In this document: positions 1 to 7,653 of the stretch, piece by piece
Numbering within the stretch: the first letter of the stretch is position 1
Layout of the letters: every line of letters begins with the position of its first letter
Assembly (NCBI GenBank): GCA_028685815.1
Contig: JAQUDG010000002.1
Location: forward strand, 1-57,635
DNA length: 57,635 nucleotides
Direction: 5' to 3'
Origin: Desulfuromonas sp.
Lineage (GTDB): Bacteria; Desulfobacterota; Desulfuromonadia; Desulfuromonadales; Desulfuromonadaceae
Translations under genes and position numbers: made by a program
Notes under the pieces: generated by a model
Database searches by the model: none
What the model saw: only the letters and a program-made list of their open reading frames with translations
Told to the model about the DNA's origin: nothing

Positions 1-1334
1 CCAGCCCCTTCAAGGCAATTGAGGCATTCCAACCCGGAGCTTACGATCTAGTTATCAGCGATATTAAAATGCCAGGGATGGATGGGCTGGAGGTTCTGCA
101 GAAAATACGCGCTGTCGACAGCCATACACCGGTAATTATGATCACAGCCTACGCTACCGTCGAGACCTCCATTCGGGCGCTGCGCAAAGGGGCATACGAT
201 ATGCTCACCAAGCCCTTTGAACCCGAAGAACTGCTGTACCGGGTTAAAAATGCGCTGCACGCCAATCAGCTGGAAACAGAAAACCAGCAGCTCAAACAAA
301 AGCTCGCCGGGCACCTGAATTTCAACAACATCATCGGCGCAACCTCTGGTTTAAAGGGGGTGATGGATATTGTACGCAAGGTTGCCTTGCGTGATACCTC
401 TGTCCTTATAACCGGTGAATCGGGGACGGGAAAGGAGGTAATCGCCCAGGCCATACACGCCAACTCAGCGCGTAAAGATGCCCGTTTCATGGCGATAAAC
501 TGCGGTGCGCTACCTGCCACCGTGCTTGAAAGCGAACTCTTCGGCTACAAAAAAGGGGCGTTCACCGGTGCTAACGCCGATCGCAAGGGAATTCTCGAGG
601 CTTCCGATGGTGGCACTCTGTTTCTAGATGAGGTGGGTAACCTGCCATTGAACGTGCAGCAAACCCTGCTGCGTTTTCTGCAAGAGCAAGAATTCATGCG
701 TCTGGGCGACACCCAATCCATCAAGGTAGATACCCGCATTATTTCCGCCACCAACTCAGACTTAAAACAGGCCATGGAAGTTGGTACCTTCCGCGAGGAT
801 CTGTTCTACCGCCTGAACGTGGTCAACATCCACCTGCCCCCCCTGCGGGAGCGGCGCCAAGACCTACCCCTGCTGATTGCTCACTTCATAAAGAAAAATA
901 ACAAGAAATTTGGCACCGAGGTACGAGGACTCAGTGCAGAAGCGATGCAACTGGTATGCGCCTTCGACTGGCCGGGCAATATTCGCCAGATGGAAAACAT
1001 CATTGAGGCCTGTATGACCATGGTGGATAGCGGGCGCATCGGCCTTGATACGTTGCAGCAATTTCTATATCCCCATGCCGGAGCCAATGTGCCAGTGTGC
1101 GCGTCCGCTCCGGCACATGTAGTGCATCAGGATACAGAACCTTCGGAATTAACCCCAGATTTAAACGCCGAATACAGCCTCGCGCTGGCAGATTTTGAAA
1201 CTGAATATCTGCATAATCTGCTCCAGAAAACCAAGGGCAACGTAGAGGAAGCCGCCAAGCTCGCCGGGATGAATATGGCGACTATCTATCGGAAATTAAA
1301 AAAACATGCCATCACCAAGGAATATTTCTCGTGA
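1..1334 (+). CDS. Sigma-54-dependent response regulator, NtrC family (5' end outside window)
   Basis: The reading frame is open from base 3, so the gene starts upstream of the window. Three parts are visible: the end of a receiver domain, with the phosphoacceptor Asp (codon 60-62) in ISDIKMPGMDG and the conserved Lys in TKPFEP; a sigma-54 AAA+ domain with Walker A GESGTGKE, the sigma-54 contact loop GAFTGA (555-572) and Walker B GGTLFLDE; and a C-terminal Fis-type helix-turn-helix (NVEEAAKLAGMNMATIYRKL). By family it binds enhancers as an oligomer and opens sigma-54 promoters when phosphorylated. A palindrome (1338-1353) begins four bases after its stop and recurs before two -24/-12 promoters downstream, so I infer that it controls the acetate transporters. 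The family call is secure; the target is inference. Confidence 0.95.
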   Translation, partial: SPFKAIEAFQPGAYDLVISDIKMPGMDGLEVLQKIRAVDSHTPVIMITAYATVETSIRALRKGAYDMLTKPFEPEELLYRVKNALHANQLETENQQLKQKLAGHLNFNNIIGATSGLKGVMDIVRKVALRDTSVLITGESGTGKEVIAQAIHANSARKDARFMAINCGALPATVLESELFGYKKGAFTGANADRKGILEASDGGTLFLDEVGNLPLNVQQTLLRFLQEQEFMRLGDTQSIKVDTRIISATNSDLKQAMEVGTFREDLFYRLNVVNIHLPPLRERRQDLPLLIAHFIKKNNKKFGTEVRGLSAEAMQLVCAFDWPGNIRQMENIIEACMTMVDSGRIGLDTLQQFLYPHAGANVPVCASAPAHVVHQDTEPSELTPDLNAEYSLALADFETEYLHNLLQKTKGNVEEAAKLAGMNMATIYRKLKKHAITKEYFS

Positions 1335-1337
1335 TTT

Positions 1338-1353
1338 TTTGCATAAATGCAAA
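1338..1353. promoter_or_regulatory. Enhancer-like palindrome 1 (TTTGCA-N4-TGCAAA)
   Basis: Perfect inverted repeat TTTGCATAAATGCAAA just after the response regulator stop codon, about 260 bases upstream of the -24/-12 promoter at 1612. The same sequence recurs at 1508, and the arm pattern recurs at 3508 and, with one mismatch, at 3597. Distance and symmetry fit an upstream activating site for a sigma-54 activator. Binding by the neighbouring regulator is inferred. Confidence 0.7.
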
Positions 1354-1507
1354 AACCTTAAGCGCGTAGTTTTTCGCCACAGTAGTTGTATTACGACGCA
1401 CTTACACCCCACCACCTTGCCGCTAACTCCTTGCATCTTAGACACTTACGAACTAAGCCCTTCCTTATACCCTCCAAACAATTACTCTGCTCACAAATCC
1501 ATGCACA

Positions 1508-1523
1508 TTTGCATAAATGCAAA
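1508..1523. promoter_or_regulatory. Enhancer-like palindrome 2 (TTTGCA-N4-TGCAAA)
   Basis: Second copy, identical in all 16 bases to the one at 1338. It ends 88 bases before the -24 element at 1612, a normal enhancer distance for NtrC-type activators. The stretch 1354-1611 otherwise holds no convincing gene. Confidence 0.72.
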
Positions 1524-1611
1524 CCTGCAATTTATCCATCGCTCAACTCAAAACGTATTTTAACTACGCAACCACCTGAAACATAAGACCTTTATCTGGA
1601 CAACTCTAAAG

Positions 1612-1627
1612 TGGCACGCGCTATGCA
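1612..1627 (+). promoter_or_regulatory. Sigma-54 (-24/-12) promoter for the first acetate transporter
   Basis: TGGCAC (1612-1617), five bases, then ATGCA (1623-1627), close to the consensus TGGCAC-N5-TTGCA with the invariant GG and GC at the right spacing. Transcription would start near 1637, so an ATG at 1636 is not a usable start and the first usable ones are 1669 and 1891. Confidence 0.78.
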
Positions 1628-1668
1628 ATCACCCCTTGGTAACACCCACACACTTAACGGGGAGTGCA

Positions 1669-2493
1669 ATGCAAGATACAAGCGTATGCCCTTTTTTTGG
1701 AAAAAACGAAGATTACTGTGACGTAGGTTGTGATTATATCTCCAACCACGACATCAGGATGATAGTTGACTACTGCGCCGATGACTATACCGAGTGCATG
1801 AAATTCAGGGAATTAGCTAGTTACCATCCAGAGATGCTGCACAGCGCAGCACACACATCTAATCAACAAGATATCCGGGAGAGAGAAATCATGAGCAATC
1901 AATTCCAGAATATGGCCCTTAAGGACACCACTGGCAACCCTGCCCCGCTGGGTCTGCTCGGCTTCGGTATGACCACCGTGCTGCTCAACCTGCACAACGC
2001 TGGATTTTTCCCCCTGGATGCCATGATTCTGGCTATGGGCATTTTTTACGGCGGCCTCGGCCAGATCATTGTCGGCATCATGGAGTGGAAGAAAAACAAC
2101 ACCTTCGCGGCTACCGCATTTACCTCTTACGGGTTGTTCTGGCTCACCCTGGTTGCACTCATCCTGCTGCCTAAAACCGGCGTGGTTCCGGCCTCTACCC
2201 CGCAGGCGATGGGTTTCTACCTCACCTGTTGGGGACTGTTCACCGCTGTTCTGTTTTTGGGCACCTTCCGCTTAAGTCGTGCACTGCAGGTGGTATTCGG
2301 CTCGCTGGTGGTGCTGTTCTTCCTCCTCGCCGCTGGTGATTTCACCGGTAATGCCACTCTTAAGGTTATCGCCGGTTACGAAGGGATCTTCTGTGGACTC
2401 AGCGCCATCTACACCGGACTGGCCCAGGTTATCAATGAGTTGTTCGAGCGTGAAGTTGCTCCCTTGGGCGCAGTGCCGGTTAAAATTAAATAG
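1669..2493 (+). CDS. Acetate uptake transporter (GPR1/FUN34/YaaH, AceTr) with Cys-rich N-terminal extension
   Basis: From residue 75 on this is a standard six-helix AceTr protein of about 200 residues, with the family signature [14 protein letters not shown] and [12 protein letters not shown]. By family it moves acetate or succinate across the inner membrane with protons. The frame is open for 74 codons upstream of the usual start (ATG 1891, behind GGGAGAGAG). A second start at 1669, behind GGGGAG, would add a domain with cysteines in CPFF, YCDVGC, DYC and TEC. Either this is a fusion or two products are made from two starts. The third transporter copy (3832) has no such leader. A sigma-54 promoter precedes it. 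Function is secure; the start is uncertain. Confidence 0.88.
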   Translation: MQDTSVCPFFGKNEDYCDVGCDYISNHDIRMIVDYCADDYTECMKFRELASYHPEMLHSAAHTSNQQDIREREIMSNQFQNMALKDTTGNPAPLGLLGFGMTTVLLNLHNAGFFPLDAMILAMGIFYGGLGQIIVGIMEWKKNNTFAATAFTSYGLFWLTLVALILLPKTGVVPASTPQAMGFYLTCWGLFTAVLFLGTFRLSRALQVVFGSLVVLFFLLAAGDFTGNATLKVIAGYEGIFCGLSAIYTGLAQVINELFEREVAPLGAVPVKIK

Positions 2494-2506
2494 TTTCACA
2501 CGCACA

Positions 2507-2534
2507 TGCTGCCCGGTACATATGCCGGGCAGCA
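2507..2534 (+). terminator. Strong intergenic hairpin between acetate transporter genes
   Basis: TGCTGCCCGG and CCGGGCAGCA form a perfect 10-bp stem with an 8-base loop, starting 14 bases after the first transporter stop. No U-tract follows, so it may protect the upstream mRNA or attenuate read-through rather than end transcription fully. An ATG at 2506 lies at its foot and is therefore an unlikely start for the next gene. Confidence 0.55.
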
Positions 2535-2556
2535 CCACTATACCGCGGGAGTCCCT

Positions 2557-3408
2557 ATGCAAACATACAGCTCCAACTTTCAACCCCCGCCACCCAGGCC
2601 CGGATCTGAAGGCACCCCCGTAGTCAAACCATTTCAGGTAAAGTGGCCCGCCTCGATCGTGCTGCAGCAAGTGCTGACACACCGCCCTGAATTCCAACCC
2701 CCATCGAACTCCGAAGCGCGCCCAAAACAGATCCCAATTCATACGGCAACCTGTACCCTTACATACGCACGAATCGACTCAACGACCTCTGATTCTAACC
2801 CGTCTTTAATCCAGATCTCGTCCTCCGACTCTACATGTTTGATTCACGAGACCACCGCAGACCCTATGCCTCTGGGGTTAATCGGTCTGGGTATGTCCAT
2901 GCTGCTGCTTAATCTCCATTTTGCCGGTTTTCTTCCCTTGGATGCCATGATTGTGGGGATGGGGATTTTCTGTGGCGGGGTAGAGCAGATAATGGTCGGG
3001 GTGATGGCGTGGAAGAAAAATAATATTTTTGCGGCAACAGCGTTTTCTGCATACGGTATATTCTGGCTCAGTTTGGTTGCGTCCATTATCGGCGCGGCAG
3101 CGGGTATCTCCACCCCAGCTTCTCCGGGGATTAGTGGGGGTTACCTGAGCATATGGCCAGTGGTTTCTGCAGTGATATTTATGGCGAGTTTCCGCCACAG
3201 TTGGGCACTCAGAGTGACCTTTGGCCTGCTGCTGCTATTTTTCATCCTGCTAGCTACTGGAACCGCGGTAACATCGACGACTCTTGTCCATATCGCAGGA
3301 TATGCGGGAATGCTTAGTGGCTTCAGTGCTCTCTACGCTGGGTTCGGCATGGTGCTCAATGAACTGTACCATAAAACGCTGCTACCTTTGGGATCCCAGC
3401 ATCCTTAG
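2557..3408 (+). CDS. Divergent acetate transporter paralogue (AceTr family) with long N-terminal tail
   Basis: About the last 190 residues align with the neighbouring AceTr proteins through all six membrane segments (LLLNLHFAGFLPLDAMI, WKKNNIFAATAFSAYGIFW). The signature NPAPLG is changed to DPMPLG, and the charged C-terminal end is shorter. The start at 2557, behind GCGGGAG, gives 283 residues with a roughly 100-residue Pro/Ser-rich soluble tail that is unusual for the family. A start nearer 2820 with a non-ATG codon is possible. The gene lies 63 bases after the first transporter with no -24/-12 promoter of its own, so it is probably read from the upstream one. Substrate may differ. Confident of family, not of start. 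Confidence 0.8.
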   Translation: MQTYSSNFQPPPPRPGSEGTPVVKPFQVKWPASIVLQQVLTHRPEFQPPSNSEARPKQIPIHTATCTLTYARIDSTTSDSNPSLIQISSSDSTCLIHETTADPMPLGLIGLGMSMLLLNLHFAGFLPLDAMIVGMGIFCGGVEQIMVGVMAWKKNNIFAATAFSAYGIFWLSLVASIIGAAAGISTPASPGISGGYLSIWPVVSAVIFMASFRHSWALRVTFGLLLLFFILLATGTAVTSTTLVHIAGYAGMLSGFSALYAGFGMVLNELYHKTLLPLGSQHP

Positions 3409-3453
3409 AAACTTTCAGACCGATGAGGCTGTTTCCTCACTTTCAGCAGCGTG

Positions 3454-3474
3454 CAGACCGCGCATGGCGGTCTG
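3454..3474 (+). terminator. Hairpin after the second acetate transporter
   Basis: CAGACCGC and GCGGTCTG form an 8-bp perfect stem with a 5-base loop, 45 bases after the stop at 3408. The tail is only weakly U-rich, so it could be a weak or Rho-assisted terminator that separates this unit from the promoter region at 3500-3725. Confidence 0.4.
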
Positions 3475-3507
3475 GTTCGCCGCTATTTGCAAAAAGCCGA
3501 AAAAAAA

Positions 3508-3523
3508 TTTGCACTGCTGCAAA
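3508..3523. promoter_or_regulatory. Enhancer-like palindrome 3 (TTTGCA-N4-TGCAAA)
   Basis: TTTGCACTGCTGCAAA keeps both arms of the sites at 1338 and 1508 with a different central tetramer. That is what a true dimeric operator would show. It lies about 190 bases before the second -24/-12 promoter. The interval 3475-3709 contains no gene I can support. Confidence 0.65.
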
Positions 3524-3596
3524 CAAGCCTAAACGCCTGATCTTAAAGCCTTATTCACGCCATATCCTTACCAGCCTCCCTCGACATAGCCCCCGA

Positions 3597-3612
3597 TTCG
3601 CATTTTTGCAAA
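3597..3612. promoter_or_regulatory. Enhancer-like palindrome 4 (one mismatch)
   Basis: TTCGCATTTTTGCAAA matches the TTTGCA-N4-TGCAAA pattern with one arm mismatch. It ends 97 bases before the -24 element at 3710, close to the spacing of site 2 from its own promoter (88 bases). Confidence 0.55.
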
Positions 3613-3709
3613 AGCTTCTACTCCTCAAAAAAAACCTAAAACGTAAATTATTAATATTTTGTCTATTTAAAACAGCTACTTATGTGTTTATTTCAGTTCG
3701 ACTAAAAAT

Positions 3710-3725
3710 TGGCACAATGAGTGCA
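3710..3725 (+). promoter_or_regulatory. Sigma-54 (-24/-12) promoter for the third acetate transporter
   Basis: TGGCAC (3710-3715), five bases, GTGCA (3721-3725). The GG and GC dinucleotides are spaced as in the promoter at 1612. It lies about 107 bases upstream of the start at 3832. Confidence 0.7.
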
Positions 3726-3831
3726 GAACATTATTCTACAAAATCAACCTCAGCCTTCAACCTCAAATGAAACAATGTCTTTAAGGCACACCCTGTTATC
3801 TAATGTAATCAATCACACAAGGAGAAAACAC

Positions 3832-4421
3832 ATGAGCAACCAAATCCAGAACATGTCACTACAGGACACCACCGCCAATCCCGCCCCGCTGGGCCTGCTC
3901 GGCTTCGGTATGACCACCGTGCTGCTCAACCTGCACAACGCCGGATTTTCCCCCTAGATGCCATGATTTTAGCTATGGGTATTTTTTACGGCGGCCTCGG
4001 TCAGATCATCGTCGGCATCATGGAGTGGAAGAAAAATAACACCTTCGCGGCTACCGCGTTTACCTCCTATGGTCTGTTCTGGCTCACGTTGGTTGCGCTC
4101 ATTCTGCTACCGAAAACAGGCATGGTTGAGGCATCTACTCCTAAGGCGATGGGATTCTACCTCACCTGTTGGGGACTGTTCACCGCCGTTTTGTTCTTGG
4201 GCACATTCCGCTTAAGTCGCGCGCTGCAGGTGGTATTCGGCTCGCTGGTGGTGCTGTTCTTCCTCCTCGCCGCTGGTGATTTCACCGGTAATGCCACTCT
4301 TAAGGTTATCGCCGGTTACGAAGGGATCTTCTGTGGACTCAGCGCCATCTACACCGGCTTGGCACAAGTAATCAACGAGCTATTCGAGCGCGAGGTTGCT
4401 CCGCTCGGGATGATGAAGTAA
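3832..4421 (+). pseudogene. Third acetate transporter (AceTr) gene, frameshifted
   Basis: The start ATG 3832 follows AAGGAGAAAACAC. The first 41 residues ([21 protein letters not shown] onward) and the part from 3959 onward are nearly identical to the first transporter, but the frame breaks at 3942-3957. Copy 1 reads GGATTTTTCCCCC (five T); this copy reads GGATTTTCCCCC (four T), giving a stop (TAG) five codons later. Restoring one T yields a full 197-residue AceTr protein. The rest of the gene shows no other decay and it has its own sigma-54 promoter and a good terminator. The lesion may therefore be very recent, a phase-variable tract or a read error. Confidence 0.85.
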
Positions 4422-4498
4422 GCAACAAAAATAATCTTAAGTCATCAAGGCGTTATTATCCCATACCCATACCAACCAAAGCGTAACGCCAACCACGA

Positions 4499-4532
4499 AG
4501 AGCCGCCTGCCCGGGCGGCTCTTTGCTTTTTC
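4499..4532 (+). terminator. Rho-independent terminator after the acetate transporters
   Basis: AGAGCCGCC and GGCGGCTCT form a 9-bp stem with a 6-base loop, followed by TTGCTTTTT. It closes the transporter region. The rest of 4533-4730 holds no gene and carries the unassigned leader of efp. Confidence 0.85.
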
Positions 4533-4730
4533 CCATGACATTTTGCCCTGATTGTGATTGTATCTGCACGGTGGATTTCTGCCGAGATCAAGGGCGCTAC
4601 CGATTTTATATAGCGCGGTTGCGATCTTTGCTGGACACGCAGAATTTCTAACCTCGTGACCGTGTCCCGCAGGAGCGACACCTGTTCGGGGCTACGTAAA
4701 ATAAAGAGCTTAGTAAAGGAGCAACAACGT

Positions 4731-5294
4731 ATGTACAGCAGTTCTGACCTGAAAAAAGGCTTGAAGATTATACTTGACGGCGAGCCCCATGTAGTAGAAG
4801 CCTTTGATTTTATCAAGCCGGGCAAGGGGCAGGCACTGTATAAGTGCAAGCTGCGCAACATGATTACCGGGACCCGGCTGGATCGCACCTATCGCAGCGG
4901 GGAAAGTTTCGAACCGGCTCCGCTGGAGGAGCGCGACATGCAGTATCTGTATCAGGATGAAGTGGGTTATGTGTTCATGGATACTAAAACCTACGAACAG
5001 ATCACCCTGCTAGAACAGACCTTGGGCGATGACCGTTATTTCCTCACAGACAACATGGATGTCAAGGTTCTGGTGTTCAACGAACTGGGGATAGGGGTTA
5101 CCCTACCCAACTTTGTCAACCTGAAGGTTACTCAATCTGACCCCTGGGTAAAAGGCGATACCGCAGCGGGCAACAACAAACCCGCCACTGTAGAGACCGG
5201 CTACACCCTGCAGGTTCCCTCTTTTGTAGAGGAAGGCACCCTGATTCAGATTGATACCCGCACCGGTGAATACGTTACCCGCGTCAAGGAGTGA
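4731..5294 (+). CDS. efp: Translation elongation factor P
   Basis: 187 residues, the normal EF-P length, with the N-terminal KOW-like domain and two OB-fold domains. EF-P binds between the P and E sites and relieves ribosomes stalled at polyproline. The modified lysine lies in the loop KPGKGQA (K32), so the substrate for beta-lysylation is intact. The start is ATG 4731 behind AAAGGAG. EpmA follows three bases after the stop and EpmB converges just beyond it, so the whole lysine-type modification set is clustered. Confidence 0.97.
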   Translation: MYSSSDLKKGLKIILDGEPHVVEAFDFIKPGKGQALYKCKLRNMITGTRLDRTYRSGESFEPAPLEERDMQYLYQDEVGYVFMDTKTYEQITLLEQTLGDDRYFLTDNMDVKVLVFNELGIGVTLPNFVNLKVTQSDPWVKGDTAAGNNKPATVETGYTLQVPSFVEEGTLIQIDTRTGEYVTRVKE

Positions 5295-5297
5295 TTA

Positions 5298-6212
5298 ATG
5301 CCAGCGCGCCCCAATGCAATACTGGCGGCCCGGCGCGATAATTTGCACAAAAGAGCCCGGATTATCCAGCAGATCCGGGCTTTTTTCACTCAGTGCGCTT
5401 ATCTTGAAGTGGAAACTCCGCACCGCATTCCGTGCAATGCCCCAGAGGAGTATATCCTCCCGCAGGAGAGCGGCACCGCCTATCTACACACCTCGCCAGA
5501 ATTGTGCATGAAACGTCTGCTCGCAGCAGGATACACACACATATTCCAACTCTGCCGCTGCTGGCGCAAAGACGAACGCGGGCGCAAACATCTGCCCGAG
5601 TTCACCATGCTTGAATGGTACTGCAGCCCTGGAAACTATCTCGACCTGATGTGCACCTGCGAAGAATTGTTCTGCGCGTTGGTTCCGGAAGAGACCCTCG
5701 TGTGGCAAGGGACCACCTTTCAGGTTAAATCACCGTTTGAGCGCATCACCCTGTCGCAGGCATTTACCCGTTATGCGCCCATCTCACTGCAGGAAGCAAT
5801 GCAGGACGATATCTTCGAAGAGGTGTACACCGACCATGTCGAACCGCAGCTGGGGACAGACCGCCCTACCTTTGTGTACGACTACCCAACTGATATGGCA
5901 GCCTTGGCGCGCTGCCGCCCCGACGCCCCCCACCTAGCTGAACGGGTTGAGCTTTATCTTGGCGGGCTAGAGCTAGCAAACGGCTTTTCAGAATTAGTCG
6001 ACCCGATTGAACAACGCCAGCGCTTTTACGCCGCGCTTAAATGCATGCAGCCTGAATTCCCCGAGCGGATGATGCCCGAGCCCTTTCTATCCGAGCTCCG
6101 GCACATGCCCCCTAGCGCCGGTATCGCCCTTGGAGTCGATCGGCTCGTAATGCTCCTCACCGATGCTGCCACCATCGATGCAGTTGTCGCCTTTACCCCT
6201 GAAGAGCTGTAG
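5298..6212 (+). CDS. epmA: EF-P--(R)-beta-lysine ligase EpmA (GenX/PoxA/YjeA)
   Basis: 304 residues, matching the catalytic core of class II lysyl-tRNA synthetase without the anticodon-binding domain. Visible are motif 2 (CRCWRKDERGRKHLPEFTMLEWY region), the substrate-pocket segment YLGGLELANGFSEL and motif 3 GIALGVDRLVMLL. It activates (R)-beta-lysine with ATP and attaches it to K32 of EF-P. It starts three bases after efp stops, with the SD GGAG inside the end of efp, so the two are translationally coupled. Convergent to epmB. Confidence 0.93.
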   Translation: MPARPNAILAARRDNLHKRARIIQQIRAFFTQCAYLEVETPHRIPCNAPEEYILPQESGTAYLHTSPELCMKRLLAAGYTHIFQLCRCWRKDERGRKHLPEFTMLEWYCSPGNYLDLMCTCEELFCALVPEETLVWQGTTFQVKSPFERITLSQAFTRYAPISLQEAMQDDIFEEVYTDHVEPQLGTDRPTFVYDYPTDMAALARCRPDAPHLAERVELYLGGLELANGFSELVDPIEQRQRFYAALKCMQPEFPERMMPEPFLSELRHMPPSAGIALGVDRLVMLLTDAATIDAVVAFTPEEL

Positions 6213-6252
6213 AGTCGTGGCGATTGGACACATGGTCGTTTGAACCTAAGGC

Positions 6253-7293
6253 TTATACATTTGGGTAATCCACCACCGTTCCATCCGCTGCTCGCAACCG
6301 CGCGCAGGGACCAAGCGCTTCCACATACTCCGGCACCAAGGGAATCTTCCCATGCCCGCCGGGTAAATCCACCACGTAATGGGGGATGGCTAGACCGGAA
6401 AGCTCGCGACGTAACCCCCCCATCAGCTCTATCCCATCTTCAAGGCGGGTGCGAAAGTGCTCGGTGCCGCTGGTTAAATCCATCTGGTGCAGATAATAAG
6501 GGCGAATCCGCGCCTGCAGCATACGCTCGAAGAGTTCCTGCAGGATGACGGCGTCATCATTCACCCCGCGCAGCAATACCGTCTGATTCACCAATGTAAT
6601 TCCAGCCTCGACCAACATCCTACACGCAGCGAGAGTTTCCACGCTCAATTCTGCCGGATGATTGATATGTGTCAGGAAATACAGCGGTTCAAAACGCTGC
6701 AGCAGTTTACATAATTGGAGGGTAATTCGCGCTGGCATGACCACCGGCGCGCGACTGCCCAAACGCAGAATTTTCACATGTGGAATACTCCTCAAACGCT
6801 CGAGCACTTCCTGCAGCAACCGATCAGACATGGTCAGCGGATCACCGCCGGAGATGATCACTTCGTTAATACTGGAATCGGCCCCAATATAGTCGAGGGC
6901 ACACCCGAGCTCTCCCCAGGTGACCCGGTGTTGGTGGTGCCCGATACGGCGCTTGCGCGTGCAGAAGCGGCAGTAGGCAAAGCAACTCGACGTCGTGAGC
7001 AGCAGAACACGTTTGCGGTAGCGCTGCACCAGATTCGGCACCGGCGAGAGGCGCTCTTCATCCAAAGGGTCATCGCGGGTAGCGCTGGATGGGCTTAATT
7101 CATCTAGGTGAGGAATAAACTGCCGCCCCAAAGGATCATCGGCGCGCTGAATCTGCGCCACCAAATGAGGACTTATTCGCATCGGATATGTAGAGATAAC
7201 CTTCTCTACCCCGTTACCTTCCAATTCAGGCCGGTATTGGAGCTGTTCCGCGCTAGTAAGTGCTTCTGTGTTCTGTTTCTGCCAGTCTTCCAC
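6253..7293 (-). CDS. epmB: EF-P (R)-beta-lysylation enzyme EpmB (lysine 2,3-aminomutase-like radical SAM)
   Basis: 346 residues with the radical SAM motif CFAYCRFC, the following TRKRRIG, the GGDPL motif and the PLP lysine region near the C-terminus (HYVVDLPGGHGKIPL). It converts L-alpha-lysine to (R)-beta-lysine, the donor for EpmA. Its length fits EpmB rather than the longer catabolic KamA, and its position next to efp-epmA supports that choice. The start is GTG at 7293 with GGGAGG seven bases upstream. Its 3' end faces epmA with 40 bases between. Confidence 0.9.
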   Translation of the reverse strand: MEDWQKQNTEALTSAEQLQYRPELEGNGVEKVISTYPMRISPHLVAQIQRADDPLGRQFIPHLDELSPSSATRDDPLDEERLSPVPNLVQRYRKRVLLLTTSSCFAYCRFCTRKRRIGHHQHRVTWGELGCALDYIGADSSINEVIISGGDPLTMSDRLLQEVLERLRSIPHVKILRLGSRAPVVMPARITLQLCKLLQRFEPLYFLTHINHPAELSVETLAACRMLVEAGITLVNQTVLLRGVNDDAVILQELFERMLQARIRPYYLHQMDLTSGTEHFRTRLEDGIELMGGLRRELSGLAIPHYVVDLPGGHGKIPLVPEYVEALGPCARLRAADGTVVDYPNV

Positions 7294-7653
7294 CCGTACA
7301 ACCTCCCACTCCTTAAATTAGTATTGAATATATTTCCACAGACGCCTCAGCACTCTTCATGCGCGCCACGCGCGCAAATGCTTCACATTGGCGCAGCTGA
7401 GGAAACAGCGCATAGGATAATCTTAAAAACCGTGTTAAAGTCTGCGCTGGACTTAAATTTGCGCAACTGCAAGGAACACAACAAAGGCGGGGCACAGCAG
7501 CACAGAGAAACAAGAGGTACAAGGGAATATGAGAAAAATGGGAAGATGCGCGCGAGGGAAATATCCTCCTAAGGCGCACCGCCCGCATTTTCATATGCTG
7601 CAGAGTCTGTACCCGCTAAATCACCCTCTTTTCTTCATTTTATCGGAGGTGCC
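7294..7653. other. Divergent intergenic region, no gene seen
   Basis: 360 bases between the divergent epmB and the ACT-domain gene. It must hold promoters for both, but I cannot pick clear -35/-10 pairs. It contains AT-rich stretches near 7315-7335 and 7610-7645 and a GC-alternating patch near 7360-7375. Open frames here lack ribosome binding sites and family resemblance. Confidence 0.5.

Noticed and set aside
1636-1668. ATG at 1636 as start of the first acetate transporter
   Set aside because: It lies at or before the expected transcription start of the -24/-12 promoter and has no SD.
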